From Lachnospiraceae bacterium (lineage in GTDB: Bacteria; Bacillota; Clostridia; Lachnospirales; Lachnospiraceae), in the NCBI GenBank assembly GCA_016288705.1, contig JAEELB010000212.1, positions 1 to 42,523 on the forward strand: a stretch of 42,523 nucleotides of DNA, given 5' to 3'. Positions 25,852 through 34,130 of this stretch are shown here, piece after piece. Below the pieces are notes generated by a model. That model ran no database searches. It had not been told where the DNA came from and worked only from the letters and a program-made list of their open reading frames with translations. The position numbers were made by a program, and so were the translations under genes. Each line of letters starts with the position of its first letter. Position 1 is the stretch's first letter.

Positions 25852-26250
25852 ATGATCACTTTGATGATGAAAAAGATAAGGTCGAAAAAGGGCGAGAGCT
25901 TTGCTGAGGTTCTGATATCCATTCTGGTGATGTCCTTCGCCCTGTTGATATTGGCCACTATGATAACCGTTTCCTGGCGTCTGGTGCAGATGAGTACGGA
26001 GAATGAGCAGTTCAGACAGCTCTCTCTCGAGGATATGGACAGTTTCCTTGCGGATCCCGGCATTGCCGGCCCCACCTACGGCGACAGCTGCAAGGTCAAG
26101 TTCGTGGAAGCAGTCACGAATTCCCCCGTAAGGTTAAATGACGCCGACGGAAATTACGATCCCTCCGGACCTCCCTACCTTAACGCCAGGTGTCACAAGA
26201 CCACCAGGGGCAGTGAGACCCTGTTTTCCTACTGGCCCGTTCCGGACTGA
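25852..26250 (+). CDS. Small minor prepilin (PilV/GspI-like)
   Basis: 132 residues from ATG 25852. The leader ends in RSKKG and cleavage gives ESFAEVLISILVMSFALLILA with Glu at position 5. The mature protein is only about 118 residues, near the size of GspI/PilV minor pilins, and has two Cys (in DSCKVKF and NARCHK) that could form a disulfide. AAGAGG at 25841-25846 lies 5 bases before ATG 25852; the GTG at 25849 would be too close, so I chose the ATG. It is the last pilus gene of the operon. No terminator is visible before rex. Confidence 0.85.
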   Translation: MITLMMKKIRSKKGESFAEVLISILVMSFALLILATMITVSWRLVQMSTENEQFRQLSLEDMDSFLADPGIAGPTYGDSCKVKFVEAVTNSPVRLNDADGNYDPSGPPYLNARCHKTTRGSETLFSYWPVPD

Positions 26251-26268
26251 GCTTTGGAGGCGTAGAGC

Positions 26269-26297
26269 TTCACCCGGTGACCGTCGGGCAGTATTAT
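26269..26297 (+). promoter_or_regulatory. Possible rex promoter giving a leaderless transcript
   Basis: TTCACC (26269-26274) and TATTAT (26292-26297) are spaced 17 bases apart. The -10 box is good and the -35 box weak. The predicted start point falls at or within two bases of the rex ATG at 26305, which itself has no Shine-Dalgarno sequence. This is suggestive only. Confidence 0.35.
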
Positions 26298-26304
26298 CAA
26301 AAGT

Positions 26305-26946
26305 ATGCAGGATGAACCTAAAATTTCACAGGCTGTTATCGACAGGCTGCCCAGGTATCTGAGATATCTGGGCGATCTGAGAGATCAGGGAGTTGAACGC
26401 ATATCGTCCCGGGATCTCTCTTTGCTCATGCATTCCACTGCTTCCCAGATCAGGCAGGACTTCAATCTGTTCGGCGGCTTCGGACAGCAGGGGTATGGCT
26501 ATAATGTGGATCATCTCTATTCCGAGATAGGCAGGATACTGGGACTGGACAAGGAACACCGTCTGATCATAGTCGGCGCAGGCCATCTCGGACAGGCGCT
26601 GGCAAATTATGCGAATTTTGAAAAACGCGGATTTGTTTTTCTGGGTATATTCGACAGGGATCCGGCTCTTTCCGGAAAGACTGTGGCGGATATGAAGGTG
26701 CGGCCCATGGAGGAACTGGTGGGCTTTGTCACGGAAAATGACATAGACATTGCAGTCCTCACCATACCGAAGACCGCCGCGGTCCCCGTCTCGGAGATAC
26801 TTGTGAACGCCGGGATCAAGGCTATCTGGAATTTCGCTCACGCGGACCTTCCCGTGCCTCCCGGAATAATGGTCGAAAACGTTCATCTGACCGATTCACT
26901 GATGCATCTGTCGTATTCTTTGGCATCTTCCGCCGGAAAGGAATAA
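26305..26946 (+). CDS. rex: Redox-sensing transcriptional repressor Rex
   Basis: Rex is a homodimeric repressor that senses the NADH/NAD+ ratio and controls fermentation and energy genes. The 213-residue protein has an N-terminal winged helix (residues about 5-80) with RYLRYL and SSRDLSLLMHSTASQIRQD, then a Rossmann domain with IIVGAGHLGQALANY. The DLFGGFG-type segment NLFGGFGQQGYGYNV linking them is a Rex signature. Length is normal. ATG 26305 lacks a clear ribosome binding site; the next gene starts 4 bases after its stop. Possible targets in the window are the NfnA/NfnB-type genes, though I found no convincing Rex operator there. Confidence 0.95.
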   Translation: MQDEPKISQAVIDRLPRYLRYLGDLRDQGVERISSRDLSLLMHSTASQIRQDFNLFGGFGQQGYGYNVDHLYSEIGRILGLDKEHRLIIVGAGHLGQALANYANFEKRGFVFLGIFDRDPALSGKTVADMKVRPMEELVGFVTENDIDIAVLTIPKTAAVPVSEILVNAGIKAIWNFAHADLPVPPGIMVENVHLTDSLMHLSYSLASSAGKE

Positions 26947-26950
26947 AAAG

Positions 26951-27565
26951 TTGGCTGGGAATTCGGAAGCGTTCAAAAGCGCCATAAGGCGGGTCCATGT
27001 GCCCGTGCTGACCCTGGATGTCAAGTGGTACTACCTCTTCAGGAGCGACGGCATGCCCGACAGGATAAAGAAAAAATCTGAGGAGCTGAACGCCCTTCTC
27101 AGAAAGCAGGGCAGGACCAATACGGAAGTGAAGAAACTCAGGCTTCTCAAGAAAAAACTTCTGGATGAGATGGTTCCTCTGCTGAACGAGGGGAAGAACA
27201 AGGAACTGGCCGAGCACAAGAAGCTTGTGGACGACATAAACAGCAGGCTGGAACAGTATGAAGGAAGCGATACCAGACTGCCCGACGATATCGAAAAGGT
27301 GAACAATGAACTCATGATGATGACCATGGAGACCTGTTACGAGAGGCTCCAGTACAATCAGAAAGAGCTTGACGGGATAAACAGCTGGCTCAGCAACGCA
27401 AGGGTCGAACTCAAGAAGAACGTGGCCAGAAAGCAGGAGAGGGAGATCCTGAACCGCTGTTATTATACTTACATGCATCAGGTATTCGGCGCGGACGTGC
27501 TGGATATCTTCGATATGGAATATGAGCCTCAGGATATAAGACCTAAAGAGGATATGGTGGAGTGA
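26951..27565 (+). CDS. Conserved coiled-coil protein of unknown function
   Basis: I do not recognise the family. The 204-residue protein is soluble and has no signal or membrane segment. A short alpha/beta N-terminus (residues 12-35, with VPVLTLDVKWYYLF) precedes a long Lys/Glu/Leu-rich coiled coil (about 40-165), and the C-terminus ends in an acidic segment with GADVLDIFDMEYEP. The start is TTG 26951, only 4 bases after rex, supported by AAAGGAA upstream; the nearest in-frame ATG would remove the N-terminal domain. It sits between rex and alr in a tight run, and its codon use matches theirs, so it is a real gene. Confidence 0.8.
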   Translation: MAGNSEAFKSAIRRVHVPVLTLDVKWYYLFRSDGMPDRIKKKSEELNALLRKQGRTNTEVKKLRLLKKKLLDEMVPLLNEGKNKELAEHKKLVDDINSRLEQYEGSDTRLPDDIEKVNNELMMMTMETCYERLQYNQKELDGINSWLSNARVELKKNVARKQEREILNRCYYTYMHQVFGADVLDIFDMEYEPQDIRPKEDMVE

Positions 27566-27573
27566 GGGATATT

Positions 27574-28905
27574 ATGTGTGATCAGGATCAGACCGACATG
27601 CTTCCCGGCTCCGCTCCCGGGACAGTTACAGGAGCGGGACAGGACGGGAGGCTTCGTGTCTATGCAAGGATAGATCTGGACGCTCTTTTACATAATCTCA
27701 GCCTGATACGCGACAGCATCGATCCCGGCACGGGGATGTGCTGCGTGGTGAAGGCTGACGCCTATGGGCACGGGGCTGTGGAAGTCGCAAAAGCAGTGAC
27801 GGAGCTTCCCTATGTGAAGTATCTGGCAGTGGCGACTCCCGAGGAAGGAAAGGAATTGAGGGACGCCGGTATCCACAGTCCTGTTCTGATCCTCAGCCCT
27901 TCTTTTCCCGGATCTGCCCGCACGGTGGTTGAGAACGACCTCACACCCACGGTGTTCACAGGGGATCAGCTCCTGCTCTTCTCACGTCTGGCAGGTGAAT
28001 ACGGCAGGAAAATAAAGGTGCATGTCCCTGTGGATACCGGGATGTCCAGGATCGGCGTCTCGCCTGATGATGAGGGACTTTCATTTGTGAAGGAAGCGTA
28101 CGGGACTCCCGGGATCATACTTGAAGGCCTTCTTACGCATCTGTCCAGAGCAGACGAGGCTGAACCCGTGTTTTCCTCGGAGAGCGTGGATCAGTTCCGG
28201 GAGTTCTGCTGCAAGGTGGCGGAGTCCGGTATTGATATCCCCATCTGTCACTGTTCCAACAGCGCTGCGGTGCATACCATAAGTAACTCGAATATGGACA
28301 TGGTCAGGACCGGCATAACCATGTACGGACTGTCGCCGTCCTCAGAGGTCACAAGGGAAGACATAGGGCTCAGGCCTGTCATGAGCCTGCACTCGGGGAT
28401 ATCCTACATAAAGGAGATAGAGCCCGGAACTCCGGTGAGTTACGGAGGGACTTTTGAGGCAAATGAGGATCTCCGCATCGCAACAGTCGGGGCGGGATAC
28501 GCGGACGGCTACCCCAGAACCCTTTCAAATAAAGGCTATGTGCTGATAAGAGGAAAGAAAGCCCGCGTTCTGGGCCGCGTATGCATGGATCAGCTTATGG
28601 TGGACGTGACGGACATACCGGAGGCGGAGGTGTATGATGACGTCCTCCTTTTCGGAATGGCGGAGGAGTCCTCCGTGGCCGGAGGTCCTGCAGGCAGCGT
28701 ACCAAAAGCCGCTAAAGACGGGGTTGGGGATACGTTAGGAGAGCTTCAGGGGAATAAAGGTATCTCCGCCGAAGAACTGGGGCGTCTTTCGAAACGCTTT
28801 AATTATGAGCTTGTGAGTCTTGTGACCTCGAGGGTGCCCAGGATCTACGTAAGGAACGGCAGGGCTTTTCTGATCAAAGACCGGTTCGGGAGCAGAAGGC
28901 TTTGA
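27574..28905 (+). CDS. alr: Alanine racemase
   Basis: Alr is a PLP enzyme that converts L- to D-alanine for peptidoglycan. The PLP lysine lies in VVKADAYGHG (K60 from ATG 27574) and the second catalytic base in GYADGYPR (Y309). The CMDQLMVDVTD segment and the C-terminal beta domain with SRVPRIYV are also present. At about 443 residues it is longer than the usual 370-390: a ~25-residue disordered head precedes the barrel, and an insert of ~25-30 residues rich in Gly/Ala/Ser (VAGGPAGSVPKAAK) splits the C-terminal domain. GAGGG at 27564-27568 fits ATG 27574; a GTG at 27562 overlapping the previous stop is the alternative. Confidence 0.95.
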   Translation: MCDQDQTDMLPGSAPGTVTGAGQDGRLRVYARIDLDALLHNLSLIRDSIDPGTGMCCVVKADAYGHGAVEVAKAVTELPYVKYLAVATPEEGKELRDAGIHSPVLILSPSFPGSARTVVENDLTPTVFTGDQLLLFSRLAGEYGRKIKVHVPVDTGMSRIGVSPDDEGLSFVKEAYGTPGIILEGLLTHLSRADEAEPVFSSESVDQFREFCCKVAESGIDIPICHCSNSAAVHTISNSNMDMVRTGITMYGLSPSSEVTREDIGLRPVMSLHSGISYIKEIEPGTPVSYGGTFEANEDLRIATVGAGYADGYPRTLSNKGYVLIRGKKARVLGRVCMDQLMVDVTDIPEAEVYDDVLLFGMAEESSVAGGPAGSVPKAAKDGVGDTLGELQGNKGISAEELGRLSKRFNYELVSLVTSRVPRIYVRNGRAFLIKDRFGSRRL

Positions 28906-30245
28906 CTTACCTGGCGGCGCTGATCCTTTTCATAGCTTTATTCCTTTTGCTGCTGGTCATGGAGGGCTTCTTCTACAGCTTTTGTTCGGCTGTCCTCTGC
29001 GTTTCCAAGGAGATGCTTTCGGGGATAAAGACCTCCGCGTCTCCCGAAAGGATCAGGGAGCTAAAGGAAAAACCGCAAAAACTGGTGGATACGGTACAGT
29101 GCGTCACGGTGATGATAAATGTGACCATTGGCGCCGTTTACGTGCCTCTGTTTTATTCTCTTCTGTTCCCGGTCTTCAGTGTAATGAAGGAGCCGGTCTC
29201 CTCGGTGCTGACAGCGGCAGTTTCCTTCTTCATTACCGTTTTGCTGATACTCCTGTTCGGGGTGCAGCTTCCCAAGCAGCTGGGGGCGGAGAACCCCCTG
29301 AAATATGTGGGCAGCGGGAGCAGGACCGTGATAAACGCTCTTCTGGTCATGACGCCGATGAGGACCCTTGTGATATGGCTGGTAAGGGGGAGTCTGGCTG
29401 TGCTCGGAAAAAAATACGACAGCGATCTTCTGAGCGTCACTGAGGACGAGATCCTTTCCATGGTGAGTGAGGGCCATAAACAGGGAGTCCTTCAGGATTC
29501 GGAAGCCAGGATGATCTCGAACATCTTCGAATACGGGGATAAGCAGATCAGGGATGTCATGACCGGCAGGGGAAATATCGACGCCATATCCGCGGACGAA
29601 CCCCTCTCGGAGGTGATGAAAACAGTGCTTTCGGGACATTTCAGCCGTTTCCCGGTGTACAGCGAGGATCTGGATCACATAAAGGGCGTGGTATATCTGA
29701 AGGATGTGTGCAGGATGGCCAGAAATGAAAAACTGTCCTCCCGTCCCATCGGCTCCATCAACGGACTCGTGAGAAAACCTGTGTTCATTCCCGAGATGAA
29801 AAATGTGGATGACGTCATGAAACTCATGCAGCGCACCCACATGCAGATGGCCATAGTCATCGATGAATACGGGCAGACCGCCGGGATCGTGACTCTTGAG
29901 GATATCCTGGAGGAGATCGTGGGCAATATACAGGATGAATACGATCCCGACGACCAGTACATCACGAGAGAGGGAAAGAACCAGTATGTTGTGGACGGAC
30001 AGACCCCTCTTGACGATATCGACCACATCCTTAAGATACGGTTCGACACCCCCGGAGACATAGAGACCGTGAACGGTTTTGTCATCTATCATCTGGAGCA
30101 TCTGCCCGCCGACGGGGAAAAGTTCTTATTTGCATACAAGGGGTGGGAATTCAGGGTGCTTTCCACGGAAAACATGATGATAAAGAAGGTGCGGATAAAG
30201 AAACATGCGGAGTCTCTCACCGCCGGGGGAAATGACGAAAAATGA
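28902..30245 (+). CDS. CNNM/CBS-domain membrane protein (CorC/HlyC family)
   Basis: 447 residues. The N-terminal CNNM-type transmembrane domain (about residues 1-180) has helices at 1-25, around 60-85, 90-115 and near 140-160. Two CBS domains follow: one with VMTGRGNIDAIS and SRFPVYSEDLDHIKGVVYLKD, one with MQMAIVIDEYGQTAGIVTLED. A CorC_HlyC domain ends the protein (QYVVDGQTPLDDIDHIL). Relatives are linked to magnesium or cobalt efflux; the old name hemolysin is misleading. The start is TTG 28902, overlapping the alr stop as TTGA, so translation is probably coupled. Substrate cannot be told from sequence. Confidence 0.92.
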   Translation: MTYLAALILFIALFLLLLVMEGFFYSFCSAVLCVSKEMLSGIKTSASPERIRELKEKPQKLVDTVQCVTVMINVTIGAVYVPLFYSLLFPVFSVMKEPVSSVLTAAVSFFITVLLILLFGVQLPKQLGAENPLKYVGSGSRTVINALLVMTPMRTLVIWLVRGSLAVLGKKYDSDLLSVTEDEILSMVSEGHKQGVLQDSEARMISNIFEYGDKQIRDVMTGRGNIDAISADEPLSEVMKTVLSGHFSRFPVYSEDLDHIKGVVYLKDVCRMARNEKLSSRPIGSINGLVRKPVFIPEMKNVDDVMKLMQRTHMQMAIVIDEYGQTAGIVTLEDILEEIVGNIQDEYDPDDQYITREGKNQYVVDGQTPLDDIDHILKIRFDTPGDIETVNGFVIYHLEHLPADGEKFLFAYKGWEFRVLSTENMMIKKVRIKKHAESLTAGGNDEK

Positions 30246-30253
30246 AAACGGTG

Positions 30254-30282
30254 TTGATGAAATCGGAATAATGGAGTAAAAT
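30254..30282 (+). promoter_or_regulatory. Promoter upstream of yebC
   Basis: TTGATG (30254-30259) and TAAAAT (30277-30282) are separated by exactly 17 bases, in the 85-base gap after the CNNM/CBS gene. The predicted start is near 30289, about 42 bases before the yebC ATG. It would also serve the membrane protein and ftsK genes downstream. Confidence 0.65.
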
Positions 30283-30330
30283 GTACTGAAGTGTGCGTTC
30301 AAGTGATAAAGATTTGAGAGAGGACGGAAT

Positions 30331-31068
30331 ATGTCAGGACATTCAAAATTTGCCAATATCAAGCACAAAAAGGAAAAGAACGACGCCGCCAAGGGCAAGA
30401 TCTTCACCATCATCGGACGTGAGATAGCAGTGGCGGTGAGGGACGGCGGGCCTGATCCTGCCAATAATTTCAAGCTCAGCCAGGTCATCGCCAAGGCCAA
30501 GGCAGCCAACATGCCCAATGACACCATAGAACGCGGGATCAAGAAGGCCGCGGGAGATTCGGGAGCGGTGGACTTCAGGTATGTATCCTACGAGGGCTAC
30601 GGTCCCGGAGGAACGGCCATCATAGTGAACGCTCTCACCGACAACTCCAACAGGACTGCCGCCAACGTCAGGGCAGCGTTTACAAAGGGCGGCGGGAGTA
30701 TAGGGACCCAGGGCTGCGTTTCCTATATGTTCGATGAAAAGGGCCTCATCATCGTGGACAAGGAGGAGTCTCCCATGTCCGCGGATGATCTCATGATGGC
30801 GGCTCTTGACGCGGGCGCCGAGGATTTCAGCGAGGAGGAGGATTCCTACGAGATCACTACAGCCCCGGGCGATTTCGACGCCGTGAACAAAGCCCTTTCG
30901 GAACTGAATATCCCCATGGTCCAGGCGGAGATCACCATGATTCCCCAGAACTATGTGGAGATAACGGATGCGGGGACAGTATCCCAGATCCAGAGGATAC
31001 TGGATGCGCTGGACGATGACGATGATGTTCAGGCGGTGTACCACAATTGGCTTGAATCCGGAGACTGA
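30331..31068 (+). CDS. yebC: YebC/PmpR (TACO1) family protein
   Basis: YebC-family proteins act in translation of difficult (for example proline-rich) stretches, and some members were described as transcriptional regulators. The 245-residue protein begins with the family signature SGHSKFANIKHKKEKNDAAKG, and contains FTIIGREIAVAVR, the GYGPGG loop and the closing IPQNYVEI segment. Length is normal. GAGAGAGGA precedes ATG 30331. The next gene, with its many Pro-Glu-Pro repeats, starts 8 bases downstream; that pairing is suggestive, given the translation role, but the link is inference. Confidence 0.96.
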   Translation: MSGHSKFANIKHKKEKNDAAKGKIFTIIGREIAVAVRDGGPDPANNFKLSQVIAKAKAANMPNDTIERGIKKAAGDSGAVDFRYVSYEGYGPGGTAIIVNALTDNSNRTAANVRAAFTKGGGSIGTQGCVSYMFDEKGLIIVDKEESPMSADDLMMAALDAGAEDFSEEEDSYEITTAPGDFDAVNKALSELNIPMVQAEITMIPQNYVEITDAGTVSQIQRILDALDDDDDVQAVYHNWLESGD

Positions 31069-31076
31069 ATAGACAC

Positions 31077-34000
31077 ATGATTTACACAAAAAAGCATTGG
31101 TACAGTTATATCATATGGCTGCTGTACGCGGTGGTATGCGCGGTGGTCTTTGCGTGCTGCATAACCCTCTTTTCACAGCAGGTTCTGGAGGACGGGCTTC
31201 TCAATCAGCAGAATAAGCTGATAGTGGTGGCGCTTGCCTCCGTCGCGCTTCTGACCATAACCTATATCGCATCTTTCGTGCTGACCGCGAACAGTCAGAA
31301 GAAAACGGGGAAGAGGCTTTTCAACAGTGCTTTTTCCGAAAAGATCATCTTTTCCGCCATACTGGCCGGAGCCATTGCCTTAAGGGTCACGACCCTTGCG
31401 AATATGGGGTCCGGGTTTCAGCTGACCTCCACCGTAAATCACCCGGAGGCTTTTCTGAGTCTCAGTCTTTATACAAAACTTATCGCTCTTCTTCCCGGAA
31501 ATATGTATGTGGCGGTGATCCAGATCGTAGTGCAGATCCTGGGGATCATTTTTGCGTATAACGCTCTGAGAAGGCTCTGCGGGAGAGTTCCTGCCATGGT
31601 AAGCTCGCTGGTTTTTGCTTTTTCATCGCTTTCCACGGAGAAGCTGACCGAGCAGAACCCCGAATGCCTTCTTTTCATGCTTTTCGCCTTTACACTGATG
31701 ATGGGAGTCGTTCTCTTCGGGGATCCGCGGGAAAAGGAGATTTCCGGTCTCGTGAAGGCTGCCGTTATTTCCGCCGTTCTCACCGGTCTGTTGATGAGCG
31801 TTTTGCCGGAAGCGCTGATCCTGCTCATCATCATGAGCTATCTCCTGTTCGATCACGGCTATGAAAATAAGTCGGATTACGCAAAGACAGCCCTTTCCTA
31901 CCTGCTTTATATCGTTCTCACGATCGTTGTGCTCATGCTTTCACTGGCTGTGGAATCCCTTGCAGCCGGGAGCGGGATGAGCGATTTCTTCGACAGATAT
32001 ACAGTCGCATTTTTAGAGATCTTCCACAGGAGAGTGTTCTTCTATTCCATGTCCCATCCCTTGATCTCTTTCTATGAATGCTTCCTTATGGTATTTCTCG
32101 CTTCTCTTTTTGTGCCCGGCTTTTGGGGCCATAAGACCATGAATGCGGGAAGCATCATGCTTGCGCTGGCTGCCGTTACGCCCACCCCGGTATCTTCGGT
32201 GGGGATCATGTCCTCTGACATTTACTGCATCTTCCTTTGGAGCGTGATGGCAGGTGTCGGGATCCAGTCATGTATCGTACATGGTTCTGCTGCAGCCGTA
32301 AAGGCATCGGAAGCCGGAATGACCGGGGAAGGAGCAGAAGAGGGAGTTCCCGAAGCTGTTCCCGAAGGGGCAGCCCTTGCTGAGCAGGGGACGGAGGAAG
32401 CCGGTTCCGCGGAAACCTTCGGAGAGTATGCAGCTGCAGAGGACGGGACCGATGTCGTGACCTTCGCATCCGTTCCGGTGAACACCGAACCCGAAGAACT
32501 GGTGTCGGAGAGCAGTTCATACGGAGTGTATGAGCCCAATCCCGAGGAACAGTATGATTACGCCCGCATCAGGATGAGAAAGCTGATGCAGGAAGAGAAG
32601 GAGAGGAAGGAAGAAGAAGAGCGCAAGGCCATGATGGCCGAGGCGGCTGAGAAGGCCAGGCTGGAGGCCATAGCCGCAGCTGAGGCCGATCGGGCAGTGG
32701 CTGAAGCCGCAGCTGCCGATGAGGCCAGGATCGCCGCCGAAGAGGCTGAAAGAGTCAGGAAGCACGAGGAAGAAAAGAAACTCATCGAGGAGGCTGCCGC
32801 CATTGCAGCGGTCGAGCAGCTCCGCATTGAAGCCGAAGAAGCGTCCCGGGCCGCAGAGACCGGAGAGCCTGCGTATACGCCGGAGCCTGAAGCTCCCGCA
32901 TATACGCCCGAGCCTGAAGAGCCCGCATATACGCCCGAACCTGAAGTTCCCGCATATACACCGGAGCCTGAAGAGCCTGCATATACGCCGGAGCCTGAAG
33001 CTCCCGCATATGCGCCCGAGCCCGAAGAGCCCGCGTATGCGCCCGAGCCTGAAACTCCCGCATATGAGCCTGAGGCCGAGCCCGAAACTGAAGAACCCGT
33101 ATCTGTTTCCGAAACGGAGGATACCGGAAGGGCACTCGAACCCTTCGCTTATGGAGAAGAGACACCTGCAGCCGCGGAAGCAGCCTTTGTACAGGATGAG
33201 ACGGCAGGCGATGATACAGGCATGACCGGATCTGCAGAGGAAGGAACAGAGGCTGTAGATGATGCAGAAAGAGAGAGGATCGCTGTTGAAGCAGCTGCTG
33301 CGGCTGCTGCCGAGGCTGAGAGAGTCAGAGAACTCGAGGCCGAGCGCAGAGCAGAGGAAGAGCGCAGAGCTGAAGAAGAGCGCAGACTCGAAGAGGAGCG
33401 CAGAGCTGAAGAAGAGCGCAGACTCGAAGAGGAGCGGAGAGCTGAGGAGGAACGCAGACTTGAAGAAGAACGGAGAAGAGAGGAAGAACGACTTGAAGCC
33501 GAGCGTAGAGCTGAGGAAGAGCGTAGAGCTGAAGAGGAACGGAGACTCGAAGCCGAGCGTAGAGCTGAAGAAGAGCGTAGAGCTGAGGAGGAACGGAGAC
33601 TCGAAGCTGAGCGTAGAGCTGAAGAAGAGCGTAGAGCTGAAGAACGGCGGCTTGAAGCTGAGCGTAGAGCTGAAGAGGAAAGAAGAGCCGAAGAAGAGCG
33701 CAGACTCGAAGAGGAAAGAAGAATTGAGAGAGAACGCCTTGAGGCGGAAGAGGCGCGCGCGGAACAGACTGACAGAGTTTCAGAGGGATCTGAGGCTCAG
33801 CATGAGGAAAAGGTAGAAGAGTATCCGGATGAGGATGTGATCTGGGTGCCGGATGAAAACGTCCCCAGGTTCAGCGAACTTCCTCCGGAAGATGAAGCGC
33901 AGGAGGAACCTCTGCCCACCATCTCTTCCATATTCGGGGAGGTCAGGCAGGAGAATACGGCTGTAGCTGCGGAGCCGGAGGTGACTCCGGAGGGCATCTC

Positions 34001-34130
34001 ACTTATTCCCAGTCCTCTGCCGCTTCCTAAGAGATCCGGAAAACGTGAGCTCAGGTACGATTTTGATATTCCTGAGGAAAGTCTTCACTTTGATATTGAA
34101 ACAGATGACGATGACGACTTTGACGTCTGA
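31077..34130 (+). CDS. Polytopic membrane protein with PAYTPEPE repeats and ER-rich helical tail
   Basis: 1017 residues. Residues 1-400 hold about ten membrane helices (the first at about 9-31, the second at about 47-68). The arrangement, including [21 protein letters not shown], looks like a GT-C glycosyltransferase scaffold, but I see no clear acidic catalytic motif in the first loop. The tail (about 400-1017) has an Ala/Glu-rich coil (about 500-590), seven 9-residue PAYTPEPEx repeats (598-660) plus a degenerate one, a charged spacer, a long Glu/Arg helix (about 746-897) and an acidic end (TDDDDDFDV). It starts 8 bases after yebC and overlaps ftsK by one base (TGATG), so expression is coupled to both. 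Function is unknown; roles at the division site or envelope are guesses. Confidence 0.85.
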   Translation: MIYTKKHWYSYIIWLLYAVVCAVVFACCITLFSQQVLEDGLLNQQNKLIVVALASVALLTITYIASFVLTANSQKKTGKRLFNSAFSEKIIFSAILAGAIALRVTTLANMGSGFQLTSTVNHPEAFLSLSLYTKLIALLPGNMYVAVIQIVVQILGIIFAYNALRRLCGRVPAMVSSLVFAFSSLSTEKLTEQNPECLLFMLFAFTLMMGVVLFGDPREKEISGLVKAAVISAVLTGLLMSVLPEALILLIIMSYLLFDHGYENKSDYAKTALSYLLYIVLTIVVLMLSLAVESLAAGSGMSDFFDRYTVAFLEIFHRRVFFYSMSHPLISFYECFLMVFLASLFVPGFWGHKTMNAGSIMLALAAVTPTPVSSVGIMSSDIYCIFLWSVMAGVGIQSCIVHGSAAAVKASEAGMTGEGAEEGVPEAVPEGAALAEQGTEEAGSAETFGEYAAAEDGTDVVTFASVPVNTEPEELVSESSSYGVYEPNPEEQYDYARIRMRKLMQEEKERKEEEERKAMMAEAAEKARLEAIAAAEADRAVAEAAAADEARIAAEEAERVRKHEEEKKLIEEAAAIAAVEQLRIEAEEASRAAETGEPAYTPEPEAPAYTPEPEEPAYTPEPEVPAYTPEPEEPAYTPEPEAPAYAPEPEEPAYAPEPETPAYEPEAEPETEEPVSVSETEDTGRALEPFAYGEETPAAAEAAFVQDETAGDDTGMTGSAEEGTEAVDDAERERIAVEAAAAAAAEAERVRELEAERRAEEERRAEEERRLEEERRAEEERRLEEERRAEEERRLEEERRREEERLEAERRAEEERRAEEERRLEAERRAEEERRAEEERRLEAERRAEEERRAEERRLEAERRAEEERRAEEERRLEEERRIERERLEAEEARAEQTDRVSEGSEAQHEEKVEEYPDEDVIWVPDENVPRFSELPPEDEAQEEPLPTISSIFGEVRQENTAVAAEPEVTPEGISLIPSPLPLPKRSGKRELRYDFDIPEESLHFDIETDDDDDFDV
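32868..33083 (+). repeat. 27-bp tandem repeat encoding PAYTPEPEx
   Basis: Seven units of 27 bp (32868-33056) encode [11 protein letters not shown] or [10 protein letters not shown], followed by one degenerate unit encoding [12 protein letters not shown] units differ mainly at third positions and at the last codon. The proline pattern predicts an extended, rigid linker between the membrane part and the helical tail. Tandem units of this type change number by slippage or recombination. Confidence 0.85.
33312..33770 (+). repeat. Hexapeptide Glu/Arg repeat coding for a long single helix
   Basis: About twenty near-identical 18-bp units encode RAEEER or [12 protein letters not shown]-type hexapeptides. 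Alternating blocks of E and R favour i to i+4 salt bridges, the mark of a stable single alpha-helix. At 1.5 angstrom per residue, ~150 residues would span about 22 nm. One unit is one residue short (around AEERRLEAE), which shows that units are not all in step. The repeats create open frames in other registers that are not genes. Confidence 0.8.

Noticed and set aside
10157..26250. Type II secretion system in place of T4P
   Set aside because: PilT and PilM/N/O are pilus markers, and no secretin or outer-membrane parts are present in this Gram-positive-like context.
29061..30101. 346-codon minus-strand frame opposite the CNNM/CBS gene
   Set aside because: Wholly antisense to a clear family gene, His-rich without motif, no ribosome binding site.
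32868..33083. Regular repeats that might suggest a CRISPR array
   Set aside because: Units are contiguous 27-bp in-frame codon repeats without unique spacers and no cas genes are near.
33259..33816. 185-codon frame in another register of the ER repeat
   Set aside because: Simple 18-bp repeats keep all registers open; the Lys/Arg/Ser-rich product is a by-product of the repeat.
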